NCBI RefSeq assembly: GCF_013155365.1
Contig: NZ_JABJRA010000005.1
Coordinates: 326,854 to 390,853 of the forward strand
Reading direction: 5' to 3'
DNA from: Nocardioides sp. zg-DK7169
GTDB taxonomy: Bacteria; Actinomycetota; Actinomycetes; Propionibacteriales; Nocardioidaceae
DNA length: 64,000 nucleotides
Of the stretch, positions 16,101-22,715 are shown in pieces. The notes under the pieces are model-generated. The model made no database searches. It saw only the letters and a program-made list of their open reading frames with translations, and was not told the origin of the DNA. A program made the translations under genes and the position numbers. Numbering within the stretch: the first letter of the stretch is position 1; each line of letters opens with the position of its first letter.

Positions 16101-17942
16101 TCACTCCACCGTCACCGACTTGGCCAGGTTGCGCGGCTTGTCGACGTCGAGGCCGAGGTGGCTCGCGGCGTGGTAGGCGAGCAGCTGCAGCGGGATGGTG
16201 AGCAGGATCGGGTCCAGCTCGCGCTCGGTGCGGGGCACGTCGATGCGCGCGACGCCCTCGCGGCCCTCGAGGTCGCCGAGGTCCACCTCGCGATGGGTGA
16301 CCACGACCAGCGGGCCGCCGCGTGCGGCGATCTCGTGCAGCGCCCCCACGTTGCGGTCGACCAGCTCGTCGGCGGGCACGATCGCGACCGTCGGCACGGC
16401 CGGCGAGATCAACGCCAGCGGGCCGTGCTTGAGCTCGGAGGTCTGGTAGGCCTCGGCGTGGCGGTAGCTGATCTCCTTGAACTTCTGCGCGCCCTCGCGG
16501 GCCACCGGGTAGCCGCGCACCCGGCCGATGAAGAACAGGCTCTCCGCCTCGGCGAGGCGCTTCGCCAGCGGCACCAGCTCCTGCTCGGAGTCCAGCACCT
16601 CCTGGATCTGGCCCGGCAGCGCCTGGAGCCCGGCGATCAGCCGGCGCCCGTCGGCGACGGACAGGTCGCGGACCCGGCCGAGCTGGAGCGCGAGCAGCGC
16701 GCAGCCCAGGAACATGGTGGTCAGCGCCTTGGTCGAGGCGACCGCCACCTCGGGCCCGGCGTGCAGGTAGATGCCGCCGTCGCACTCGCGCGCGATCGCG
16801 CTGCCGACGACGTTGACCAGGCCGACCACCCGCCCGCCCTTGCGGCGGATCTCCTGCACGGCGAGCAGGGTGTCGACGGTCTCGCCCGACTGGCTGATCG
16901 CGACGTAGAGGGTGTCGGGCTCGATCACGGGGTCGCGGTAGCGGAACTCGCTGGCCGCCTCGGCGTCCGCCGGGATCCGGACCAGCTCCTCGATCAGCGT
17001 CGCGCCCATCTGCCCGACGTAGTACGCCGAGCCGCAGCCGAGGATCTTCACCCGGCGTACCGCGCGGGTCTCCCGGGCGTCCATGCCGAGCCCGCCGAGG
17101 TGCGCGGTGCCGAACCGGTCGTCCAGGCGCCCGCTCAGCACCCGCTCGGCGGCCGCGGGCTGCTCGAACATCTCCTTGAGCATGTAGGAGTCGTACTCGC
17201 CGGCGTCGAAGGCGGCCGCCTCGATGTCGAGGTGGGTCGGGGTGGTCGCGGTGGCGCTGAGGTCCTGGCGGTACGTCGTGAACCCGCCGGCGGTCAGCGT
17301 CGCCATCTCGCCGTCCGCGAGGTGGGCCACGGTCGTCGTGTAGCGCACCAGCGCGGCGAGGTCCGAGGCGACGTGCATCTCGCGCTCGCCGACTCCGATG
17401 ATCAGCGGGCTGCCGTTGCGGGCGATCACGATCCGATCAGGGAAGTCGGCGTGCAGCACCGCGATCCCCCAGGTCCCCTCGACGAGCGAGAGGGCGTCGG
17501 CGACCTTGGCCTCGAGCGTCTCGGCGCCGGAGCGGCCGATCAGGTGGGCCAGTGCCTCGGTGTCGGTGTCCGAGGTGAGCTCCACGCCCGCGTCGGTGAG
17601 CCGGGCGCGCAACGCGGCCGCGTTGTCGATGATGCCGTTGTGGACCACGGCGACGCGGCCCGACGCGTCGGTGTGCGGGTGGGCGTTGGCGTCGGTCGCC
17701 GGGCCGTGGGTCGCCCAGCGGGTGTGACCGACGCCGACCCGCCCGGCGAACCGCTTCGGGAGCGCGTCCGCGAGGTCGCGCACCCGCCCGGCGCGCTTGA
17801 CGATCCGCGGGGCGCTGCCGGCGGCCGGCGGCAGCACCGCGATGCCGGCGGAGTCGTAGCCGCGGTGCTCGAGACGTGAGAGGCCCTCCAGCAGCAGCGG
17901 GGCCGCCTGCTGGGTGCCGATGCATCCGACGATTCCGCACAT
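16101..17942 (-). CDS. glmS: Glutamine--fructose-6-phosphate aminotransferase (isomerising)
   Basis: 613 residues, the standard GlmS length. It makes glucosamine 6-phosphate from fructose 6-phosphate and glutamine, the first step to UDP-GlcNAc for peptidoglycan and mycothiol. The N-terminal nucleophile Cys2 (MCGIVGCIG) and LEHRGYDSAGIAV mark the class II glutaminase domain. Two SIS domains follow, with GCGSAYYVGQMGA and ISQSGETVDTL, then the C-terminal PRNLAKSVTVE ending. A GGAAAGG ribosome site precedes the ATG. A small gene lies 45 bases upstream on the same strand. There is no glmS ribozyme, as expected outside Firmicutes. Confidence 0.96.
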   Translation of the reverse strand: MCGIVGCIGTQQAAPLLLEGLSRLEHRGYDSAGIAVLPPAAGSAPRIVKRAGRVRDLADALPKRFAGRVGVGHTRWATHGPATDANAHPHTDASGRVAVVHNGIIDNAAALRARLTDAGVELTSDTDTEALAHLIGRSGAETLEAKVADALSLVEGTWGIAVLHADFPDRIVIARNGSPLIIGVGEREMHVASDLAALVRYTTTVAHLADGEMATLTAGGFTTYRQDLSATATTPTHLDIEAAAFDAGEYDSYMLKEMFEQPAAAERVLSGRLDDRFGTAHLGGLGMDARETRAVRRVKILGCGSAYYVGQMGATLIEELVRIPADAEAASEFRYRDPVIEPDTLYVAISQSGETVDTLLAVQEIRRKGGRVVGLVNVVGSAIARECDGGIYLHAGPEVAVASTKALTTMFLGCALLALQLGRVRDLSVADGRRLIAGLQALPGQIQEVLDSEQELVPLAKRLAEAESLFFIGRVRGYPVAREGAQKFKEISYRHAEAYQTSELKHGPLALISPAVPTVAIVPADELVDRNVGALHEIAARGGPLVVVTHREVDLGDLEGREGVARIDVPRTERELDPILLTIPLQLLAYHAASHLGLDVDKPRNLAKSVTVE

Positions 17943-17987
17943 GGCCGTGCCTTTCCAGACGTAAGAGGGGGGATGTGGGCGCCGCCG

Positions 17988-18251
17988 TCAGCCGTAGACG
18001 ATGCGGCGCACCTGGCGCTCGGTGAGCGCGGGGCCGGCCACGACGCGGGAGGCGAGCTCGGTGGCGAGCGCGGCGAAGACCTGCTCGTTGCGAGCGCCGG
18101 CGCTTCGCAGCTCCGCGTGCCGGCGGCGTACCAGGTCCTCGACCGGCTCGTGGTGGAAGGACAGGACGTCCACCACCACCCGGCGCGCCTCGGACTGGCT
18201 GAGACCGGTGGTCCGCGCGACGTGGTCGATGAGGACAGGGTCGGCGAACAT
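17988..18251 (-). CDS. Small helical protein of unknown function, glmS neighbour
   Basis: 87 residues, start chosen at ATG 18251 (MFADPVLIDHVARTTGLSQS). It is wholly helical and lacks cysteine. The first 30 residues resemble a helix-turn-helix of the HU or transcription-factor type, but no domain can be named with confidence. An EDLVRRRHAELRSAGARNEQ segment is strongly charged. It is read in the same direction as glmS and may be its cotranscribed leader gene. The 286 bases upstream (18252-18537) are its promoter region and hold no other gene. Confidence 0.6.
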   Translation of the reverse strand: MFADPVLIDHVARTTGLSQSEARRVVVDVLSFHHEPVEDLVRRRHAELRSAGARNEQVFAALATELASRVVAGPALTERQVRRIVYG

Positions 18252-18500
18252 GCCGTCCACTGTGCTCCGCAACAGGCGCTGTCGCAACCTTCTGCCCGAA
18301 ATCGGGCAGAAAATCACAGAACCGCCCCATGCCAGCCACGGCGATCTGCCCCGCCCTCCGAAAAACGACACCTCGCCCTGCGGCCCCGCGTGATGCGCGG
18401 ACAGTGGGGGATGGCGTGCACATCTCGCAGTGAGGACGTGCCCAGGTGGGGCGCCTGGGCCGAATCGCGCGGCGGGTCGCGTGTTCTGGTGGAGATCGGG

Positions 18501-18506
18501 TAACGT
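18501..18506 (+). promoter_or_regulatory. -10 element for the 54-residue small gene
   Basis: TAACGT fits the actinobacterial TAnnnT -10 pattern. It lies 31 bases before the start codon, leaving room for a short leader that carries a near-consensus ribosome site (AGGAGGTG at 18526-18533). Confidence 0.5.
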
Positions 18507-18537
18507 AGGTGAACAGAAGATGAACAGGAGGTGTCAG

Positions 18538-18702
18538 ATGCTCGACACAGGACACGCCGCACGGGCGACCGACCGACCCCGGATGCGCTGGGTGGACGTC
18601 ATGGGTCCCGACGGCCGCAGCCGACTCGAGGCGCGCTGGGTACCCACCGCTCGCGCCTCCCAGGTCAGCCAGGGCGGCCAGGTCGGCCAGCACGCCGCCT
18701 GA
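18538..18702 (+). CDS. Conserved-looking 54-residue small protein
   Basis: An ATG preceded at the ideal distance by AGGAGGTG opens a frame of 54 residues. The core RPRMRWVDVMGPDGRSRLEA is followed by RWVPTA and a Gln/Gly-rich tail. Strong initiation signals, a promoter and a dedicated terminator (18755-18788) make this a real monocistronic gene even though it is short. The core has alternating hydrophobic and charged residues suggestive of a two- or three-stranded beta sheet. No signal peptide or membrane segment is present. Function is unknown. Confidence 0.65.
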   Translation: MLDTGHAARATDRPRMRWVDVMGPDGRSRLEARWVPTARASQVSQGGQVGQHAA

Positions 18703-18754
18703 CCCGCACCCCACTGGTCCCACGCCGGTCACCGACCGGCCGCACACCAGTCAT

Positions 18755-18788
18755 CAGGGCCGCGATCCCGACCGGGATCGCGGCCCTG
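18755..18788. terminator. Hairpin terminator after the small gene
   Basis: A perfect 16-base-pair stem, CAGGGCCGCGATCCCG against 18773-18788, has a two-base loop and is followed by TTGCGT. Confidence 0.88.
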
Positions 18789-18874
18789 TTGCGTATGAAC
18801 GACGCGCCCGTCGACCCGCGGGCGAAAATGCTCACGGGTCCGGGAATGGATCGAGGCCAGCCCGGGTTACGGTG

Positions 18875-18888
18875 GTTGAAACTTCAAC
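18875..18888. promoter_or_regulatory. MarR-type operator candidate before the YceI gene
   Basis: GTTGAAACTTCAAC is a perfect 14-base palindrome, strikingly AT-rich here, centred about 30 bases upstream of the YceI start. MarR-family regulators commonly bind such TTGAA-NN-TTCAA sites, and YceI genes are often next to MarR genes. The regulator is not adjacent in this window. Confidence 0.5.
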
Positions 18889-18911
18889 ACTTCTGCCTAC
18901 GGAGCGCCACC

Positions 18912-19520
18912 ATGAGCATCTTCAGCCGCAAGCCCACCGCCGAGCCCGCCACCGACGTCTTCGACGCGCCCACCAGCGCGGTCGACGACCTGACCGGCTC
19001 CTACACGATCGACCCGAGCCACAGCCGGATCGGTTTCAGCGCCCGTCACGCCATGGTGACCACGGTGCGCGGCTCGTTCCGCGACTTCGCCGGCACCGCC
19101 ACCATCAACACGACCGACCCGTCGGCGTCCTCGGTGAGCATCACCATCAAGACGGCCTCGATCGACACCGGCAGCCCGGACCGCGACGGACACCTCGCCT
19201 CGGCCGACTTCTTCGACGCCGAGAACAACCCGGAGATCACCTTCGTCTCGACCGACGTGTCGAAGGTCGACGACGACACCTGGGCGATCACCGGCGACCT
19301 CACCATCGCGGGCACCACCAAGTCGCTCACCATCGCCTTCGACGAGACCGGCTCGGCGCAGGACCCGTTCGGCAACCTCCGCGTCGGTTTCGAGGGCGCC
19401 ACCGCCATCAACCGCAAGGACTGGGGCCTGACCTGGAACGCCGCGCTCGAGACCGGCGGCCTGCTGGTCTCGGAGAAGATCAAGCTCGAGTTCGACGTCT
19501 CGGCGATCAAGAACGCCTGA
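18912..19520 (+). CDS. YceI-family lipid-binding protein
   Basis: 202 residues. After a variable 25-residue N-terminus comes the YceI lipocalin-like barrel: GSYTIDPSHSRIGFSARHAM, then FRDFAGTATI, DGHLASADFFDAENNPEI, and the family ending KIKLEFDVSA. YceI proteins bind isoprenoid chains or fatty amides. Most Gram-negative members are periplasmic, but this one has no signal peptide, so it is probably cytoplasmic. ATG at 18912 is chosen for the ACGGAGCGCCACC leader. A palindromic operator candidate lies just upstream, so expression is probably inducible. Confidence 0.92.
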   Translation: MSIFSRKPTAEPATDVFDAPTSAVDDLTGSYTIDPSHSRIGFSARHAMVTTVRGSFRDFAGTATINTTDPSASSVSITIKTASIDTGSPDRDGHLASADFFDAENNPEITFVSTDVSKVDDDTWAITGDLTIAGTTKSLTIAFDETGSAQDPFGNLRVGFEGATAINRKDWGLTWNAALETGGLLVSEKIKLEFDVSAIKNA

Positions 19521-19601
19521 GCGTCTGCGAGCGGGCGCGGGGGTCGGCGCGGCGCGGGTAGTTCGCCACCGCCGCACCAGCACCACCTCCAGCACCACCC
19601 C

Positions 19602-19633
19602 ACCGGGGCCTGCCGAAAACGGGAGGCCCCGGT
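19602..19633. terminator. Hairpin terminator after the YceI gene
   Basis: ACCGGGGCCT pairs with AGGCCCCGGT around a loop that contains GAAAAC. It lies between YceI and the GNAT gene on the same strand. Confidence 0.75.
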
Positions 19634-19658
19634 CGGCATTTCCTGCTGCACTCAGGGG

Positions 19659-20576
19659 ATGAGCGCAGCCGCCCCCGAGCCCGCCGACGGACTCCCCGCC
19701 GGGCTCACCACCCGGCCCCTCGCCCCGAGCGACTCGCGGGCGGTCTTCGAGCTGATGGCCGCCCAGGAGCTCGCCGATGTCGGTGAGGTGGTGATCGAGG
19801 AGGCCGACCTGGTCGCCGACTGGCAGCGGCCCTCCCACGACCTGGCCGCGTCCTCGGTGGCCGTGCTCGACGGCGAGCGGATGGTGGCGTACGCCGAGGT
19901 CGACGGCGAGCGCGGTGACGCGGCCGTGCACCCCGACCACCGCGGTCGTGGGATCGGCACGTGGCTGGCGCACCGGATGCAGGACCTCGCGCGGCGCCAG
20001 GGCAGTCGGACCATCGGGATGCCCGTGCCCGAGGGGTCGCCGGGCGACCGGCTGCTCGCCGCGCTGGGCTACCAGGTGCGCTGGACCAGCTGGGTGCTCG
20101 AGCTGCCGCCGGGCGCCGAGGTCCCGCCCCGGCCGCTGCCGGACCGATACACGCTGCGTGGCGCCCGCGAGGACGAGCTCCGCGCCTGCTGGACGCTGCT
20201 GGAGGACGCCTTCTTGGAGTGGTCGCGGCGCGAGCGGGAGTCCTTCAAGGACTGGACCGCCCGGGTGCCCGACCGGCCCGGCTTCGAGCCGTGGCACCTG
20301 CGGGTGGTCCTGGACCCGCACGGCGACGTCGTGGCGTGCGCCGTCGTCCTGCTCGCCGGGGACTGCGGGTACGTCGACCGCCTCGCCACCCGTCGCGACC
20401 AGCGCGGCCGCGGTCTGGCCCAGGCGCTGCTCGTCGACGCCTTCGCCCAGGCCCGCGTGCACGGCGCCACCCGCTCGGAGCTGGCGACCGACTCCCGCAC
20501 CGGCGCGCTGGGCCTCTACGAGCGCGTCGGCATGGTGGTCACCTCGACCTGGGTGCACCGCGCGATCGCGCTCTGA
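19659..20576 (+). CDS. Tandem GNAT-family N-acetyltransferase
   Basis: 305 residues forming two GNAT folds, one at about 18-150 and one at about 160-305. The acetyl-CoA pyrophosphate-binding motif is clear in both: HRGRGIGTWLAHRM in the first and DQRGRGLAQALLVDAF in the second. Twin GNAT arrangement resembles mycothiol synthase (MshD), but the residues around it do not let me claim that activity; many actinobacterial paralogues have other substrates. ATG at 19659 is taken; there is no strong ribosome site. It is followed by a luciferase-like oxidoreductase on the same strand. Confidence 0.85.
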   Translation: MSAAAPEPADGLPAGLTTRPLAPSDSRAVFELMAAQELADVGEVVIEEADLVADWQRPSHDLAASSVAVLDGERMVAYAEVDGERGDAAVHPDHRGRGIGTWLAHRMQDLARRQGSRTIGMPVPEGSPGDRLLAALGYQVRWTSWVLELPPGAEVPPRPLPDRYTLRGAREDELRACWTLLEDAFLEWSRRERESFKDWTARVPDRPGFEPWHLRVVLDPHGDVVACAVVLLAGDCGYVDRLATRRDQRGRGLAQALLVDAFAQARVHGATRSELATDSRTGALGLYERVGMVVTSTWVHRAIAL

Positions 20577-20661
20577 GGCCGAGCAGCGTCGAGCCGCGGC
20601 GCACCGAGGAGCCGGCCCGAAGCCGTACCCATGCGCCCCGCGATCTGCTTGGGTGTGGGCC

Positions 20662-21621
20662 ATGGCCAGCTTCGCCGCGCGCTACGACCTGCGCGCCCCG
20701 GGCGCCACGCCCGCCGAGCGTCACGAGCTCTACACCCGCGCGGTCGAGCAGGCGGCGTACGTCGACGCCCACGGCCTCGACGCGCTGATGGTCTCCGAGC
20801 ACCACGTCGCCGAGGACGGCTACCTGCCGAGCCCGCTGCTGCTGGCGAGCGCGTTCGCGGCGGTGACCCGGCGGGTCCCGATCACGGTCTCCGCGCTGCT
20901 GGTCAACCTCTACGAGCCGGTGCGGCTGGCCGAGGACCTCGCCGTGCTGGACCACCTCAGCGGCGGGCGGGTCAGCTACACCGTCGGGCTCGGCTACCGC
21001 CGCGAGGAGTACGACGTGCACGGGCGCCCCTGGTCCACCCGCGGGCGCGACCTGGAGGAGCGGCTGGTCGAGCTGCTGCGGCTGTGGCGCGAGGGCGTGA
21101 CGACCCCGGGGCCGTTCTCCGACCCGCACCCGGTGCTGTTCTACGGCGGCGGCACCCCGGCCGCCGCCCGGCGCGCGGCCCGCCTGGGCCTGCACTTCCA
21201 GCCCCAGCACGCCGACCCCGCGCTGCGCGAGACCTACGAGCAGGCCTGCCGCGACGCCGGCCACGAGCCCGGGATGGTGCTCACCACGCCGCGCACCGGC
21301 CCCGCCAACGTCTTCTGCACCCCGGACCCCGAGGAGTTCTGGGAGCGCTGGGGCCACCACCTGCTGGCCGACGCCACGTCGTACCAGCAGTGGCACGGCG
21401 AGGCCGCCTCCCACGTGCTCGACCCGTCGCGGACGGTGGAGGAGATGCGGGCCGCGGGGGTCTACCTCGTCCTCACCCCCGACGACCTCGTCGAGCGGAT
21501 CCGGGCCCGGGAGGTGCGGCTGGTGACCAGCCACCCCGCGTGCGGCGGGCTGCCGGCCGAGCCGTCGTGGACCAGCCTGCGGCTGGTGTGCGAGACGGTG
21601 CTGCCGGCGGTGCGCGGGTAG
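20662..21621 (+). CDS. Luciferase-like (LLM-class) flavin/F420-dependent oxidoreductase
   Basis: 319 residues of the bacterial-luciferase TIM-barrel superfamily. Seen are YVDAHGLDALMVSEHHVAED near residue 35-55 (the substrate and flavin wall), NLYEPVRLAEDLAVLDHLSG, and the phosphate-binding RVSYTVGLGYRREEY. Such enzymes use FMN or coenzyme F420. The histidine pair EHH fits either, so the cofactor is undecided. ATG at 20662 gives a start typical of the family. It has no clear operon partner other than the GNAT gene 85 bases upstream. Confidence 0.88.
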   Translation: MASFAARYDLRAPGATPAERHELYTRAVEQAAYVDAHGLDALMVSEHHVAEDGYLPSPLLLASAFAAVTRRVPITVSALLVNLYEPVRLAEDLAVLDHLSGGRVSYTVGLGYRREEYDVHGRPWSTRGRDLEERLVELLRLWREGVTTPGPFSDPHPVLFYGGGTPAAARRAARLGLHFQPQHADPALRETYEQACRDAGHEPGMVLTTPRTGPANVFCTPDPEEFWERWGHHLLADATSYQQWHGEAASHVLDPSRTVEEMRAAGVYLVLTPDDLVERIRAREVRLVTSHPACGGLPAEPSWTSLRLVCETVLPAVRG

Positions 21622-21630
21622 GATCGGCGC

Positions 21631-21648
21631 GAGCCGCGAGCGCGGCTC
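21631..21648. terminator. Hairpin between the oxidoreductase and the riboswitch
   Basis: A perfect 8-base-pair stem, GAGCCGCG/CGCGGCTC with an AG loop, abuts the riboswitch aptamer. It may end the preceding gene or fold as a 5' extension of the aptamer. Confidence 0.5.
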
Positions 21649-21689
21649 CCGGACGAGGGGACCCGTACCCGGCCAGCGACAAGACGGGC
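21649..21689 (+). promoter_or_regulatory. Guanidine-III (mini-ykkC-III) riboswitch
   Basis: The leader of the SMR gene carries CCGGACGAGG, then a stem-forming GGGACCCGTACCCGG, then CCAGCGACAAGACGGGC. Order and sequence closely match the guanidine-III aptamer, whose Thermobifida fusca version also has CCGGACGAGG, CCGTACCCGG and ACAAGACGG. It folds as a pseudoknotted H-type structure that binds guanidinium. The 3' strand ends just before the GGAGG ribosome site (21694-21698 region), so ligand binding should free translation of the exporter gene. The assignment rests on remembered consensus, not a covariance search. Confidence 0.9.
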
Positions 21690-21703
21690 CATGGAGGTCT
21701 CCC

Positions 21704-22018
21704 ATGTCCTGGCTCGTGCTCGCCCTCTCCGGTGCCCTCGAGGCCGTCTGGGCCGTCGCCCTCGGCCGCTCCGACGGCCTGTCCCGGCTGGTGCCGTCGA
21801 TCGTGTTCGTCGCCGGCCTCACCGCCAGCATGGCCGGCCTGGCCTGGGCGATGCGCACCATCCCGACCGGCACGGCGTACGCCGTCTGGGTCGGCATCGG
21901 CGCCACCCTGACCGTCGCCTGGTCGATGGCCACCGGCACCGAGGACGCCTCGGTCGTCAAGGTGCTGCTGCTCGCCGGCATCGTCGGCTGTGTCATCGGG
22001 CTGAAGGTCGTGAGCTGA
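21704..22018 (+). CDS. gdx: Guanidinium exporter, small multidrug resistance family (Gdx/SugE)
   Basis: 104 residues, four membrane helices, typical SMR length. The N-terminal MSWLVLALSGALEAVWAVAL includes the essential glutamate (Glu13) that carries protons and substrate. GTAYAVWVGIGA is the signature of helix 3. The residues around the glutamate fit the Gdx rather than the Emr subtype, and the guanidine-III riboswitch directly upstream makes guanidinium the natural substrate. It works as a dual-topology homodimer in the membrane, exchanging guanidinium for protons. GGAGG sits at a normal distance from ATG 21704. Confidence 0.92.
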   Translation: MSWLVLALSGALEAVWAVALGRSDGLSRLVPSIVFVAGLTASMAGLAWAMRTIPTGTAYAVWVGIGATLTVAWSMATGTEDASVVKVLLLAGIVGCVIGLKVVS

Positions 22019-22021
22019 GGC

Positions 22022-22081
22022 CGGTCCTCGGGTTCCGGCGGCGTCGCCGCCGCCGCAGCCCCCCAGCTCAGCCGAGGACCG
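22022..22081. terminator. Nested hairpin terminator between convergent genes
   Basis: Outer arms CGGTCCTCGG (22022-22031) and CCGAGGACCG (22072-22081) pair perfectly, and an inner GGCGGCG-T-CGCCGCC hairpin lies at 22037-22051. The right arm overlaps the last codons of the minus-strand gene. Confidence 0.65.
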
Positions 22082-22667
22082 TGGTGACCACGTCGGTCAC
22101 CGAGGGCCGTCGGGGCGTGGAGGAGAAGCCGAAGCGCGGGGGCGGGTCGACCGGGGCGAGGGTGCCGAGGTCGGCACCCTCCCAGGCACCGCGGGCGGCG
22201 AGGACCCTGCGGACCCCGGTGGCGCCGTAGTACTCCCGGCGCCCGCCCCCGGCACTGCCGCGGGTCCGGACCCCGCGCAGCACCACCCGCGCCACCGGGT
22301 CGGTCAGCGCGCACCACGCCGGGGCGGTGGACAGGCCGCGCGGCACGACCGAGAGCAGCCGCCCGAGCCCGGTCGGGGCCCCCACGACCAGGTCGAGGTG
22401 CAGCGAGGGCGAGCGCACCTGCCACAGCGAGGGGTCGCTGGTCACCGTGAAGTCCTCGACCCGCACCTCGTCGAAGGAGTACGTCGCGGCGATGAAGTCC
22501 GCGACCTCCTCGCGCGGCGCCAGCAGCACCCGGTGGCCGCTGGCGGTCTCGACCATCGCGTCCGAGAAGGCGCCCATCGGGGTGTCGTGCCAGTGCCCGA
22601 CCACGACCCGGGTGCCGCTCGAGGTGCCGGCGCCCGCGATCCGGCCGGCGAAGCGCTGCCGCCTCAT
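22068..22667 (-). CDS. Hypothetical protein
   Basis: 199 residues with no recognised domain. The N-terminal half is beta-rich (RVVVGHWHDTPMGAFSDAMV, then HRVLLAPREEVADFI), the middle has SPSLHLDLVVGAPTGLGRLL, and the C-terminus is Gly/Arg/Pro-rich. There is no signal peptide or membrane helix. The fold could be a small alpha/beta barrel, but I will not name it. It is read with hrpB in the same direction, about 48 bases downstream of that gene's stop, so cotranscription is possible. It is convergent with the guanidinium exporter. Confidence 0.7.
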   Translation of the reverse strand: MRRQRFAGRIAGAGTSSGTRVVVGHWHDTPMGAFSDAMVETASGHRVLLAPREEVADFIAATYSFDEVRVEDFTVTSDPSLWQVRSPSLHLDLVVGAPTGLGRLLSVVPRGLSTAPAWCALTDPVARVVLRGVRTRGSAGGGRREYYGATGVRRVLAARGAWEGADLGTLAPVDPPPRFGFSSTPRRPSVTDVVTTVLG

Positions 22668-22715
22668 CGAGACCTCCGCCCCGGCCAGCTCCCCGCACCC
22701 CTCATCGAGACACCC

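Noticed and set aside
17943..18000. glmS ribozyme upstream of glmS
   Set aside because: The leader is only 45 bases to the next gene and lacks ribozyme elements; these ribozymes are known from Firmicutes.
19659..20576. Mycothiol synthase mshD
   Set aside because: Twin GNAT architecture fits, but I see no residues that single out MshD from its many paralogues, and no other mycothiol gene is adjacent.
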